Below the pieces are notes generated by a model. The model did no database searches, had not been told where the DNA came from, and saw nothing but the letters and a program-made list of their open reading frames with translations. Both the position numbers and the translations under genes were made by a program. From contig CAVZSM010000019.1 of NCBI GenBank assembly GCA_963777905.1, positions 1-64,000 on the forward strand: a DNA stretch of 64,000 nt, given 5' to 3'. Shown here one piece after another: positions 1-9,793 of the stretch. How positions within the stretch are numbered: position 1 is the stretch's first letter; every line of letters starts with the position of its first letter. The stretch is from Trebonia sp963777905 (GTDB lineage: Bacteria; Actinomycetota; Actinomycetes; Streptosporangiales; Streptosporangiaceae).

Positions 1-294
1 GAACGCACGGTGACTCCCTCAGCTCCTGCCGAGCCCAGCTTGTCGTTTTCGGGCTGCTCGACCGCTTCAGCGTATGGCTCGGTGCTCGAACTACTTGGAA
101 CAGATATTGCGGGCGTCGTACAATGTGGGTTGACGAGTGGTACGAGCATGGCCGGGGGAAGGGGGAGACCAGCGTTGCCGTTGCCTCCGTCGCTCACCGC
201 CGCAGAGGCTCACCTTCTGCCGATGGAGCGCACGTCCTTATTGGCGGCCTCTTCAGAAGAGCGATGTCGGTACCCAGCTACTGAGACGTGAGTG
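1..294. other. No confident gene
   Basis: A plus-strand frame is open from 10 to 291, but its translation is low-complexity (Ser/Ala/Gly/Pro) with no recognisable motif and no convincing ribosome site. I see no RNA gene or repeat. It probably holds the promoter of the cupin gene that follows. Confidence 0.4.
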
Positions 295-1365
295 ATGGAT
301 GCACAACAACATGGGCAGGTCCCCAAGACAATAGGACAGCTTCCTCTCGACGATGCGTTCCCCGGGCGAGCCATGGAATTCACCCATGAGCTCTACCTCG
401 ATGACCGCCTGACCCTCGCGTCAGTCGCAGATCTCGCCGACAGGCTGCCGCGTCGATCAGTGATCGCCGACACCGCAGCGCAGCCCCTTCTGGTTCCTCA
501 GGGAGGTCCGCCTCGGGGTGCCCTGGAACGACCAGGCGACGTCATACGCGATCTGCGCAATGCGAACGCCTGGCTCACTCTGCTCAATGTGGAAGACGAT
601 CCCGGCATGGCAGAACTCATGAACACTCAGCTCGACCAACTCGAGTCAGCGATGATCGCCAGGCAGGGCACTAGGAAGGGCAGGATGCGCAAACGGGTGG
701 CGTTCGTGTTCGTTTCCTCCCCGAATTCGGTCACGCCGGTCCACTTCGACATCGAGCACAGCCTGTTGATGCAGGTCAGCGGGAAAAAGACGGTCAGCAT
801 CGGGCGGTGGGAGAGCGACGCGGCCCGGCGGCACGAGATCGACAGGTACTGGGACGGCTCCCACGGGCGGATCGAGAATCTGCCTCCGGAGGTCGCCGCG
901 TACACCATGACGCCAGGGCGGGCGGTGTACATACCTCCGGGCACGCCGCACTGGGTGCATAACGGTCCCGACATTTCGCTGTCCGTGACCCTCACGTACT
1001 TCACCGCTGCCACCGTTCGCGAGAACCGCATCGAGGACTTCAACTCGCACCTCCGGCGGCGGCACATGAAGCCGCGGGAGCCGGGGCATTCCGCCACCGT
1101 TGACACGGCCAAGGTCTGCGCCATGGGAGTCCTGGCCATCGGCCAGCGTCTTCGGTCCGCCTCGGTCGGCGCGAAGCAGCGGGACAGCCAAGCCTCTGCT
1201 ATGGAGCGGGCTACCGGGTGGAGGGGAGTTAGGCAGTCAGGCCTTCCACCGGGCGACGGTGGATCTCCCGAAGCGAACGCACCGGACCGCTGTCTGCGTG
1301 GCCTGGAACGTCGCCGCCCGGGTGACGCCTCCGAGTCGGCCCACGACCCCCTGGCCCGCTACTAG
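295..1365 (+). CDS. JmjC/cupin-like domain protein
   Basis: Probable Fe(II)/2-oxoglutarate-type oxygenase of the JmjC/cupin_8 class; the substrate is unknown. The candidate metal triad is H150-x-D152 in TPVHFDIEH, with the distal His (about 219 or 222) in PPGTPHWVH, and the core strands around residues 140-240 fit a double-stranded beta-helix. The GTG three bases upstream at 292 could also start it; ATG 295 is used here, and neither has a strong ribosome site. The last ~60 residues, rich in Arg and Gly, run antisense to the tail of the acetyltransferase gene and are probably not conserved, so the true C-terminus may be earlier or a frame change may have removed the stop. Such cupins occur in peptide and polysaccharide modification loci, which fits this glycan region, but its role here is inference. 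Confidence 0.6.
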   Translation: MDAQQHGQVPKTIGQLPLDDAFPGRAMEFTHELYLDDRLTLASVADLADRLPRRSVIADTAAQPLLVPQGGPPRGALERPGDVIRDLRNANAWLTLLNVEDDPGMAELMNTQLDQLESAMIARQGTRKGRMRKRVAFVFVSSPNSVTPVHFDIEHSLLMQVSGKKTVSIGRWESDAARRHEIDRYWDGSHGRIENLPPEVAAYTMTPGRAVYIPPGTPHWVHNGPDISLSVTLTYFTAATVRENRIEDFNSHLRRRHMKPREPGHSATVDTAKVCAMGVLAIGQRLRSASVGAKQRDSQASAMERATGWRGVRQSGLPPGDGGSPEANAPDRCLRGLERRRPGDASESAHDPLARY

Positions 1366-2293
1366 CCTCAGCATCTGCCGGTGGTTCGGCGCGAACCGTC
1401 CCTTGTAGGGCTCGTCGCCGCGGAGGAAGTCCACTTCGCTGAGGCCCCGGGCACATGCGTCGTCGATGATGGCGGCGAGCAGGACGGTCGTGGCATCCCG
1501 CCAGCGGCGATCGGTGAGCCGGGCGCTCTGGTACAGGCTCACCCGGCCGGCCACCTCGAACGCCGTCACGGTCGCGACCACCAGGTCGTCGTTCCCGAGT
1601 TCGTGGACGGCCACCTCATCGGCGGCGCAGCCGCCAGCGAATCCGGCCGCGAAGCGATCGAAGACGGGAAGGAAGCCCGAGCGGCTTCCCCACTGGGACT
1701 GATGGAGTTCCCGCAGGATGTCGAGGCGTTGCGAGGACGGCCTGGCCACGGATCGTCCGATGTGTCACGCCTTCGGCCGCGAGGCGCTTGGCGGAGACCC
1801 GGAGGTTCTTGCGGAACTGGGAGGGCAGGGTTGCCCGGTACGCCTCTGGGCTGTCGGGCAAGGGCGTGAAGGGGGCCACGGCCATGGGCTCGCGGCGAAC
1901 GCGGCCGGGCAGGGCTTCGATCAACCGTGACCCGGCCCGGATGCCCTGGAGGTCCAAGAGGCGCTCACCAGGACGACAGAGCCATTCCCGGAGAAGGCCG
2001 ACCACCGCCGTCTCGTGGCCGGGGGCGGCGAGCAGGTCGAGATGATCCGGGCACAGCGACCCGTCTCCCATCATCCGGATGCTCAGCATCGGATGGCGCT
2101 TCTCCACGGCAAGGCCACCGAGGAGGTGCGCCCCGTCGACGACCAGAAGGAAGTGGCGGCCGGGTCCGCCGGCCCCGGTCAGCCACCACGATCGCAGGAA
2201 GGGCGACGGAAGAGGGGAGGAATCCACCAGCTGATCCCACTGCGCAGCCCACTCGCCGAGGCGAGGGACGTCGAGCAAGCTGGGCGGGGCCAC
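1237..2293 (-). pseudogene. CelD/BcsL-type GNAT acetyltransferase, frameshifted
   Basis: The gene reads in two frames that join into one ~350-residue protein, the usual length for the GNAT/FemAB-like family linked to cellulose and exopolysaccharide production (CelD/BcsL). The N-terminal half (2293 to about 1735) includes SQFRKNLRVSAKRLAAEG. The C-terminal half, one base out of frame (about 1749 to 1237), carries QRLDILRELHQSQWGSR and the family hallmark FLRGDEPYKGRF. The break lies at about 1728-1745. The GTG start at 2293 overlaps the stop codon of the upstream glycosyltransferase by one base, so it was translated from that operon. It probably transfers an acyl group to a sugar or lipid precursor of the local polysaccharide. 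It is either a recent pseudogene or a one-base sequence error. Confidence 0.75.
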
Positions 2294-3462
2294 TATCGGA
2301 CCTCGGCGGCTACACCCAGTGAGGACAGGTAGACATGCGCAAGCTTGTCAGCGCAGGAGTCCCAGCTTGGCAGCTGGGCGGGATCCACCGACGCGGGAGA
2401 GGACATGGCCTTGACAAGCTCTTGGGCGAGAGCGGCGGCAGGCGCGCCGCGCGGCACGCCACGGACCCACCCCGCGGCAACGAGCTCGCCGATGCCGGCA
2501 GTGTCATAACCCACGACCGGGCACCCGACGCACAGGGCCTCCATCACCGCCACTGGGTGCGCCTCATAGTCCGACAGGGCGGCAACGACGCTCGACTCGG
2601 CCAGCGCCGTAGCCATGCCTTGGCGATCGGCCGGCGCTATGTGCCCGATGCTCACCCGGTCGGAAACGCCGAGGCGGCGAGCGAGTTCGCGGAGATCAGC
2701 TTCATACGGGCCGCTTCCCAAGATCAGCAGGTGGGCTCCAGGGATCTCACGCATAACGTGCGGCAGTGCCTTGATGACCCGGTGATGTCCCTTGTACTGT
2801 TCCAGTCGGCCAACGGAAACGATCCGGCCCGGAACGGCGACCGTCCCGGCGCGAGGCGGTGGTAGCGCTCCGCCGTTAGGGATCACGACGACCCGGTCGC
2901 CTCCAAGGCGGGCATGCCGCGCGAGGGTGACCGCCTCGAATCGACTTACCGCGATAAGTGCCGCTGCGTGTCGCAGCAGCGGGCCTGCCAGCCGCCATTG
3001 GGTAGTTCGCATGGCGTTCCGGAGCCGTGACGAGTGGCCGCCGGTGTGGAAGGTGATGAGGTAAGGGATGCCGACCCGCCGTGCGGAGATCATGGCGAGC
3101 AATGGCACGGGCGTGTGGATGCTCTGGCAATGCACGAGGTCCCATCTTCGCTCTCGGATCACGGTCGCGATCCCGGGGGCGAGGTAATAATCTCGCCCCC
3201 GCGGCCAGGCCGGGACACGCAGGACCGCGATCCCTTCGACGACCTCCTGCTGCGGCAGCCGCCGGGACCGGTCGGTTGTGAGCACGGTGATGTCGAAACC
3301 CCCCAGCGCGGCCAGGCGGCGTGCGACCTCATAGACGTGCGTCTCGGTCCCGCCGGTTTCCGGAAGGAAACGCGGGCAGACCATGAGCACGCGGAGTGGC
3401 CGTTGCGGAGCCGTGTCTCCTTGATTGCCGATCGCTCGGCCGGAGGTCACGTCGCGTACCAT
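2293..3462 (-). CDS. GT4 family glycosyltransferase
   Basis: GT-B fold retaining glycosyltransferase, 389 residues, full length for the family. The N-terminal Rossmann half begins near residue 24 with RVLMVCPRFLPETGG, where the Gly-rich loop binds the acceptor or donor. The C-terminal half begins at GRIVSVGRLEQYKGH and contains the donor-binding E-x7-E-type segment SDYEAHPVAVMEALCVGCP, in which the first Glu contacts the nucleotide-sugar. It is cytoplasmic or membrane-associated and adds a sugar during surface polysaccharide assembly; donor and acceptor cannot be read from sequence. Its start overlaps the end of the upstream GT4 gene by 16 bp and its stop overlaps the start of the acetyltransferase, so all three appear to be one minus-strand operon. 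Confidence 0.85.
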   Translation of the reverse strand: MVRDVTSGRAIGNQGDTAPQRPLRVLMVCPRFLPETGGTETHVYEVARRLAALGGFDITVLTTDRSRRLPQQEVVEGIAVLRVPAWPRGRDYYLAPGIATVIRERRWDLVHCQSIHTPVPLLAMISARRVGIPYLITFHTGGHSSRLRNAMRTTQWRLAGPLLRHAAALIAVSRFEAVTLARHARLGGDRVVVIPNGGALPPPRAGTVAVPGRIVSVGRLEQYKGHHRVIKALPHVMREIPGAHLLILGSGPYEADLRELARRLGVSDRVSIGHIAPADRQGMATALAESSVVAALSDYEAHPVAVMEALCVGCPVVGYDTAGIGELVAAGWVRGVPRGAPAAALAQELVKAMSSPASVDPAQLPSWDSCADKLAHVYLSSLGVAAEVR

Positions 3463-4769
3463 AACGTGTCAGCGTCTTGTCCGTCGGCGCTCCCCAGGCA
3501 GTTCGGGGGCGCTCCAGGATTCCGCGGAGCGACCTGCGCGTAAACGGCTTCGAGGCGCTGCGCGACGGCGGATGCGGTGAACCGCTGGACGCGTTCGCGC
3601 GCCCCCGCGGCAAGGCGGGCGCGCAGGTCACCGTCATCCAGCAATCGGGCCATGGCTTCGGCGAGCGTACGCTCATCGCCGGGGGGCACGAGAAGCCCGT
3701 TTTCCCCATCGATGATCATGTCGACTATCCCGCCAGTCGTGGTCGCGACCACCGGGCGGCCGCTGGCCATCGCCTCTAGCACGGTCGTCGGGCAGGCATC
3801 AAGGCAAATCGACGGAAGCACCGCGAACAGGCAACGGCGAAACGCGGTCATAACGTGATCGTGCGGCCAGTCGAGGTGCATCTGGGCACCCTCGGGAAGG
3901 TGCGCAGGCGTGTCCGGCATGCGCCGGCCAATCAGCAGCAGCGGCGGACGCTCGCGGCCGAGCGACTCGTAGGCCCGCAGCAGTGTCGGCACGCCTTTTT
4001 CTCCGGACAGTTCGCCGACGAAAAGGAGGAATTCCTCCTCCGGCAGGTCCGGCGGCATCTCTTCGGTCCTGGCCTCAGCTGCGTCACCCGCGCGGTCTAG
4101 GACGACCTCGTCTAGGACGAAGTTCGGTATCACGCTGCTATGCGGGCCACGCGGGATATGGTTGCCGCTGGCGATGACGTTGCTCACGCAGACCACGTGG
4201 TCGATGGCCTGGTTCTTCCATGGGCGCATCAGCGCCGTCGCCGCCGCGGTCAGTGGTCCCAGTGCAGGTCCATAATGGGCGGTGGCGCACGGCAGGCAGC
4301 GGGCGATCGAAGGTCCCTCGCATGGCGAGCCCATCCGCATCAGTCTCTTCGTCGCGCAGACATGACTGAAGTCGTGCAGTGTCAGCACCAGTCCGAAGCG
4401 CGGTCCGGCCCGGGAGGAGCGGCGCAGCGTGACAGCGCTGTTGACGATCCAGTTGTGCGCATGGACAACCTGCGGCCGCTCCTGCCGGGTGATGCGGGCC
4501 AACTCGCGGACACCCAGCGGATCCGGCATCGGTGGGTGATGGGTGCGGCTGGTCGAATAGACACCCGGCAGGCGCATCGAGGCCGTGGCGAACCTGTGCA
4601 CCCGGACCCCCGATGGGAGGATTTCCTGATCCGGGACACCAGCCATGCGCTGGGTCGCTACCGCCACCTCGTGTCCTCGCTCGGCAAGGGTGTTCGCGAG
4701 GTTGAAAACGTGACGTTCCTCGCCACCGATATCCGGTGGGAAAAATTGGGCCAGCAAAAGGATGCGCAT
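3447..4769 (-). CDS. GT4 family glycosyltransferase
   Basis: Second GT-B glycosyltransferase of the operon, about 440 residues. The ATG at 4769 is chosen because MRILLLAQFFPPDIGGEE is the canonical GT4 opening; a longer frame reaching 4844 would add an unlikely N-terminus. The donor domain follows FLLFVGELSGEKGVPTLL and includes PSICLDACPTTVLEAMASG, then the usual GENGLLVPPGD loop. A Cys/His-rich insert in the N-terminal half (HVCATKRLMRMG, ARCLPCATAHYG) resembles the Cys-bearing loops of some GT4 enzymes. It is first in the operon and divergent from the GH16 gene. Two 22-bp-spaced direct repeats lie just upstream of the start. Confidence 0.85.
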   Translation of the reverse strand: MRILLLAQFFPPDIGGEERHVFNLANTLAERGHEVAVATQRMAGVPDQEILPSGVRVHRFATASMRLPGVYSTSRTHHPPMPDPLGVRELARITRQERPQVVHAHNWIVNSAVTLRRSSRAGPRFGLVLTLHDFSHVCATKRLMRMGSPCEGPSIARCLPCATAHYGPALGPLTAAATALMRPWKNQAIDHVVCVSNVIASGNHIPRGPHSSVIPNFVLDEVVLDRAGDAAEARTEEMPPDLPEEEFLLFVGELSGEKGVPTLLRAYESLGRERPPLLLIGRRMPDTPAHLPEGAQMHLDWPHDHVMTAFRRCLFAVLPSICLDACPTTVLEAMASGRPVVATTTGGIVDMIIDGENGLLVPPGDERTLAEAMARLLDDGDLRARLAAGARERVQRFTASAVAQRLEAVYAQVAPRNPGAPPNCLGSADGQDADTLWYAT

Positions 4770-4790
4770 CACAACAACCCTGCTGCAGTG

Positions 4791-4830
4791 GCGGAGGTTA
4801 CAACAGATAGGGGCGGAGGTTGCAACAGAT
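4791..4830. promoter_or_regulatory. Pair of 18-bp direct repeats upstream of the GT4 operon
   Basis: GCGGAGGTTACAACAGAT (4791-4808) and GCGGAGGTTGCAACAGAT (4813-4830) match at 17 of 18 bases and start 22 bp apart, about two helical turns. They sit 22 bp upstream of the GT4 start in the divergent intergenic region shared with the GH16 gene, which suits a regulator binding on one DNA face. Function is inferred. Confidence 0.5.
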
Positions 4831-5025
4831 CGCCAGTCTAGCAAGCTCCTGCGTCATCACCTGAGTCGGCCAGGCTACGATGGCGTGCAAGCGGTGCTTG
4901 TCTTGACGTGTGGGACCTGGAAGCTTTCTAAGCAGACCGTGACGGGAGGGGAGATGCACGCCTGGCTCGTGACTCCTGCTGCGCTTGCGGTCGCAGTCGC
5001 CTAGGCGTCGGGTGGCGGGCTCACG

Positions 5026-5956
5026 ATGAAGGCGGCGGTCATAAACCACCTTCTTCGGGGTCGGCGCACACGGGTCAAACGGCTCGTCCTGGCTGGCTCG
5101 ATCCTGGCTCTGCTTATCGTGGTCCTGATCGTCGTGGGGACTGTGATCCTCGGGGACACGACCGAGATGGCACCCCCGGCTGGCTATTCGGCAGACCAGC
5201 TCATCTTCGATGACCAGTTCTCCGGCACGTCGCTGAATTCTGCCCACTGGAACACCGCCATGAGCGGTCAGGGTGACGGCAGACCTGGAACTCCACTGGC
5301 CTCCCTGCGGGTGACTCAGCAGCCGGGTCCCAGTCTCATCAGACCTATCTTTTCCCCCTCTCAGGTGACCGTGAACAACGGACTGAGCCTGACCATGGTG
5401 CCCGACACCAAGTACTCATCGCTGGGCTACGGGTACCGATCGGGGGTCGTGACAACGTATGACAAGTTCACGCTCCGGAGCGGTTAGTTCAGATCAAAGC
5501 CAAGATGTCTGACGCGTCCCACGGCGGCTGGCCCGCCATCTGGTTCATTGACCCGAGCGGCGGGGGCGGTAGTCAAGAGATCGACCTGCAGGAGGGTGGA
5601 TTCACCCCTAGAGTGTCGGGCTGCCGAGTCGCACTCCGGAGAACAATATTTTCGTGTCGACGTACCACACGCCATCCGGCAGTCAATCGGACTTCAGTTA
5701 CGTCACACCCAAGCCCATGAACGCCGGGTTCAATATCTACGGGATGCAGTACATCCCTGGCCGGTCGATCAAGACGTACTTCAATGGCAGGCTGGTCGGT
5801 TCGTGGACTCAGAACATCAGCACCACTCCCTATGAGATCGTCATCTGGAACACCCAGGCAGCGGGCAACACCTCGGGTTATCACACGACAGGTGAGTCCT
5901 CGGATCCGTCGGAATTGAGCGTGGCCGAAGTCCAGGTGTATGCCTCGTCGCAGTAA
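5026..5956 (+). pseudogene. GH16 family beta-glucanase, frameshifted twice
   Basis: The three plus frames join into a ~310-residue glycoside hydrolase family 16 protein that would cleave internal beta-glucan or related linkages. Frame 1 (5026-5487) has an N-terminal membrane anchor (about residues 18-43) and the start of the jelly-roll fold, including the segment ending YDKFTLRSG. Frame 2 continues with QIKAKMSDASHGGWPAIWF and the catalytic motif EIDLQE (5577-5594), which supplies nucleophile and acid/base Glu. Frame 3 resumes at about 5612 with PENNIFVSTYHTPSGSQ and ends with SELSVAEVQVYASSQ. The breaks are at about 5485-5495 and 5605-5640. Catalytic residues are intact, so this is either a young pseudogene or sequence error. 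It is likely an extracellular, membrane-tethered polysaccharide-trimming enzyme of the cluster. Confidence 0.8.
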
Positions 5957-5967
5957 CCCGCGGCATC

Positions 5968-6774
5968 TCAACCGCCGACGCTACGAATAGTCCTCCCGCC
6001 AGCCACGAGCAGCACACGTGAGCCGGAGGTTGAAGCACGTCATATGGAAGGATGACGTTCTGCGTCCCGCTATTCGATGAGAGGGGTGCTGACCAGAGGA
6101 CTCGTCCTCTCGTGACTACCTCGAGGTGTGCCGATATCGGAGCTGCCGTGCCGAGATCCACACTAGCGACCGGCCGTTGTACCTGCCCGCGCCCCATCGC
6201 GATGGAAAGCTCAGGAGGAGGCACCCATTCCTTTTGCGCCGCCGCCACGGCGACTGAGGCTCCAGCCGCAAAGAGTGCCAGGCCAACGCACCCCAGCACG
6301 AACTGGGAACGGGCACGATGAGCGCGGCCCGGTGGTGGACCCGGCGACTCCAGGGCCGGACCGCTGCCGGACACCTCGGTTCCGGCGACAGCGGATTCGA
6401 TCCGCTGGTTCATTCGCTGTGACCATTCGCCGACCAACGCTAGCTGGTTTTCCAGCCAGCCTTCTTGCCCATCCGACTCGGCTGTCGATTCCGACGGCAC
6501 TGGCGGCGATTCCTTCGTGGCGGTGGACGTTACGCCAGGGATGCCTTTCCCACCTTGCAGGCCACAGGCCCAGCGCCAACAAGGCAAGGAGGGAGAAGAT
6601 GGCTACGGGGCCTGGTGGCAGATGGATAAGCAGAATTGCGAAGACCCCGAAGAGTCCGACTGCCATCGCCCCGACTATCCAGCAGACCACCATGTGCTCG
6701 TCGACCGGATTGAGTTTCATTCGGCGGCGCAGCCGCAACAGCCACACGACGGCAACCAGGATGGCGAGGACCAA
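5968..6774 (-). pseudogene. Membrane protein of unknown function, frameshifted
   Basis: Frame 1 (6774 to about 6560) encodes two or three membrane segments, including VLAILVAVVWLLRL and CWIVGAMAVGLFGVFAILL. The reading then continues one base out of frame as a charged linker (EGWLENQLALVGEWSQRMNQ), one more membrane segment (FVLGCVGLALFAAGASVAVA) and a short beta-rich tail. A second frame change at about 6025 would give AHVLLVAGGRTIRSVGG and a TGA at 5968-5970, just beyond the convergent GH16 stop. I do not recognise the family. It lies 11 bp after the GT-C-like gene and probably belongs to the same transcript, so a role in polysaccharide assembly or export is plausible but unproven. Confidence 0.5.
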
Positions 6775-6785
6775 GCACCGCCACG

Positions 6786-8751
6786 TCAGTTCCTGTTGTC
6801 CTGATGCTGCGAGACAGAGTGTGTCGGCACCGCGAGAGGGCGCTCACCCAAGAATACGGAAAGATCGTAAACCTGGATCGCACCGTTGTCGTAGATGCGG
6901 TAAACCCCTGGGATCGAGTTGAACTTCTCGAGCTCTGCCGCTGTCAGGCGGGTTGGACGTCCGGTTTCGCCGGGTGCGATGTATGCGCCGAACAGCGGCA
7001 ACCCCTCGGTGAGACGAGTGTCGGTCACGATGTAGCGAATGTCATCCTTGCGGATGAGGGAGATGTCAGACGGGGTGAGCTGCGGGTCGAAGAACAGCGG
7101 GGCCGGGTCTGTGCGACCCATTGAGAGGACTGACCGGGTCGACCTGCCCGAAGTCGTTGAGCAGCCCGGCGTTATCGCGGTCCACCGCGACGTGGGAGCC
7201 TGCTGGGAGATGGGTACTGACCCATTGCGCCAGCGCGAGTGACGGCGAACCCAGCGAACGTTCATGTGCGCCGACGATGTAGGGACCATTCACAAGAATG
7301 GGCAGCGGGCCCCCTCCGTAGAGCGTGCTCCCCAGGAAGCAGATGACGGCGACGCCGATCGTCGCCATCCGTTCGATGACCCGGCGTTGCATCGAGAGCC
7401 GTCCGGCCAGCCATCCCCCGACGACCACTGCCACACCGAAGAATATGAAGGTGGTTGTGCGGGCGCCGATCTCCTTGGCGTCAGACGATATGTTCGTGAG
7501 CATCGCGAGCGGATACGTCGCCGCGATCGCTGCGGGCAAGTACCGAAGCCTGCCACCTCTGACGCTCTTCTTCCAGATCACCGCGTAGAGGGAGATCAGG
7601 ATGATGAGGCAGAAGAAGACGGTCGACGCCAAAATGAGGGCTTCCTCCCAAGACGGCGTTCCGCCGCCCGCCGAGTTCTGGAAGAGCTGTTCGATTTCCA
7701 TGAAGTCTGGCCCAGCATCTCAGCGGCGCTTCTGACGCCTTCCTGAACGATTGGGCCGATGTATCCGGTGAGGACATGGCCGACGAACGCGATCCACACC
7801 CCTGCCAGAACAACACCGACAAGAGCAGCGAGGCCAACGATCCGCGACTGCTCCTTCCGCCTCGCGGATCGGCCGTCACGAGACCCAATCTCTGCTTGTG
7901 AACGCGCTAGGTCCTCGGTTGTAAGTATCTGGCCTGCTGCTGCAGCGGTCACTGGCCGACCAGGAGGATCGATGATGAAGCGCAGTCCTGCCGCCCACAC
8001 CACGAGGAATCCAACCGTGAGCCACGCGGTGACGTGGTGGGATACGACCATCCCTGCGATGGAAATAAGCGCGAGCGCGAACAGCCTCCCCCGCTTCGGT
8101 TGAGCTGCGTCAATTGAGACAAAGAGCAAATAGACGGCCGCGACGGCAAAGGCGAGGGAGAGCGTCTGGTAGCCGTACTGTGCACCGAGAGAATAGAACT
8201 CCGGGTTCGCCGCATAGACGAGTACACCGATGCCGCCAGCCCGCGATGAATGACAGGCGCGCTCCACAATGAGGAAGACGCAGAGCACGACCACGATGCG
8301 GGTCAGGGCGAGGACGACCATCTGGTCGAGCAGCAGCGGGAGACCCGTCAGCCACCTCGTGGCGATCGTCACGAGTTGAATTCCGGGATAGTACGGGCTG
8401 ACCGGCAGGATGGGGTTGGCCTGAAACAGCTCTCTGCTGTCGAGAAGCCGCGTGAGGGTCGCCCCATTGTCCAATTCGTCGAAGTCGTCGAAGATGAGCG
8501 GGCTGCGGAGCATATAGGAGGCCAGGAGCCCGAGACCGAGGATGACTGAGACCCAGACGCGCTCGTTCCGTGTAGCGGCGGTGCTGGTAAGACGCCAGGC
8601 ACACGGAGCGAAGATGAATGTCAGTCCTGCCAAGAAGAGCGGCACGACTGGCGACTGGTGACCCGTGCGGCCAAGGGCTTGCCCGATCCCCACCATCAAC
8701 AGGCCGAGCTCCCACAATTGCAACGACGGATCCGAGCCGTGATCGACTCAT
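6786..8751 (-). pseudogene. Polytopic GT-C-like membrane protein, frameshifted three times
   Basis: Joined across frames this is a ~655-residue integral membrane protein. The likely start is ATG 8751 (MSRSRLGSVVAIVGA), shifting frame at about 8700 into LLMVGIGQALGRTGH. The main body (about 8700-7705) has ten or so membrane helices and, in the first external loop, the acidic stretch LIFDDFDELDNG, which resembles the Asp/Glu loop of GT-C lipid-sugar glycosyltransferases. A shift at about 7700 leads into EIEQLFQNSAGGG and more helices; another at about 7100-7115 restores the original frame for the soluble tail (FFDPQLTPSDISLIRKDD, GVYRIYDNGAIQVYDL). It probably transfers or modifies sugars outside the membrane. 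The last two shifts compensate each other, which is compatible with indel errors as well as with decay. Confidence 0.6.
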
Positions 8752-9793
8752 ATTCAGGACCGTCGGCGGGGACACCCCTGGACGGGTGGAGTTTGCCCGC
8801 TCGGAACCGGATTCCTCGGGCGGCGACGACGCATTGCCGACAGTCGAGGCCGTGATGACTATGCGGAACCCGACAGACTCAAAGGTACCCATGGGAGCGC
8901 AACGAGCAGCCGTGCCCATGAGCTTTGCAGATCCAACGCTTGTCCCCGTGCCACGTCCTGTCGTGAACCAGCCCCAACGGACGGCGAGGCCTCTTTGGCT
9001 GAACGCAGGGAGCTGCGCTCTCTTGGTCTTGCGCGACCGGACCTCAACAGGCTGACCTCCAGGTCCTCCAGTATGTCAGGGGGATGCGACCTTCGGAAAA
9101 CCGCGTCCTCCGGCGGTCCCGCACTCGGACTACGATCGCCGTCGACCGTCCGGAACGACAGCAGCGACACCTGGCGGGGTGAGGTCGCAGGTGCACAGCC
9201 AGTCCAGCGGCGTTGCAGCGGCCTCGATGTGCCGCTGGGCCGCGATGACCCGGTTGCGGGCGGCGTGCGCGCCGACGGGCCGGGCGCGGACTCCAGCGCC
9301 GCGGATCTGATCGCTCACCTGGCGAGCCACTGCTCTATCCCTCACCTACGACCCGGCGACCTCGTTCCTTGCGGGCGGACACCGAGGATGCCATGGCCGT
9401 TACGGCCAGCGACATCCGCTGTCTGATATTTCAGCGGGAAAAACGCCAGAAAGGAGGACGAACCAGACTGCAAGGCACTCACCGCGTCCTGAGGCCGGGC
9501 CCGGCTGACGTCCCGGCATACCGGGAACGGGCGGTCATGGGGTTTCGACGTGTCGGAGCCTGAGTTGAACCAATTGCACATTCGTTCACGCTCACCACGG
9601 GTTAAGCGTTGCGCCACCAGGCATTGACATGGGCCTCAACGAGAGGTACAGTCATTTGGTTTTCTGCCGAGTTGCCATCTCGCCCCGGAGACCTCAACCA
9701 CGCTAAAGATGTGAGTTTCTGACTAACAATTAGCCATTATATCCCGAAGGGCAGGGAAATGGTAAGAAAGCCCTCACTCCTAGGCTCAACCAA
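8752..9793. other. About 1 kb without a confident gene
   Basis: Several short frames exist on both strands (for example 9130-9345 and 9342-9617 on the minus strand), but none shows a recognisable domain or a good ribosome site. The fragment at 9130-9345 (DQIRGAGVRARPVGAHAARN) looks protein-like and may be a remnant of a mobile or replication gene; I cannot assign it. From about 9600 the sequence becomes clearly AT-richer and leads into the FkbM gene. Confidence 0.4.

Noticed and set aside
10..291. 93-codon frame at the window start
   Set aside because: Low-complexity translation without motif or ribosome site; not enough support for a gene.
6786..8751. Programmed ribosomal frameshifting in the GT-C-like gene
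   Set aside because: Three separate shifts without slippery heptamers or obvious pseudoknots, and similar breaks in neighbours, fit decay or sequence error better.
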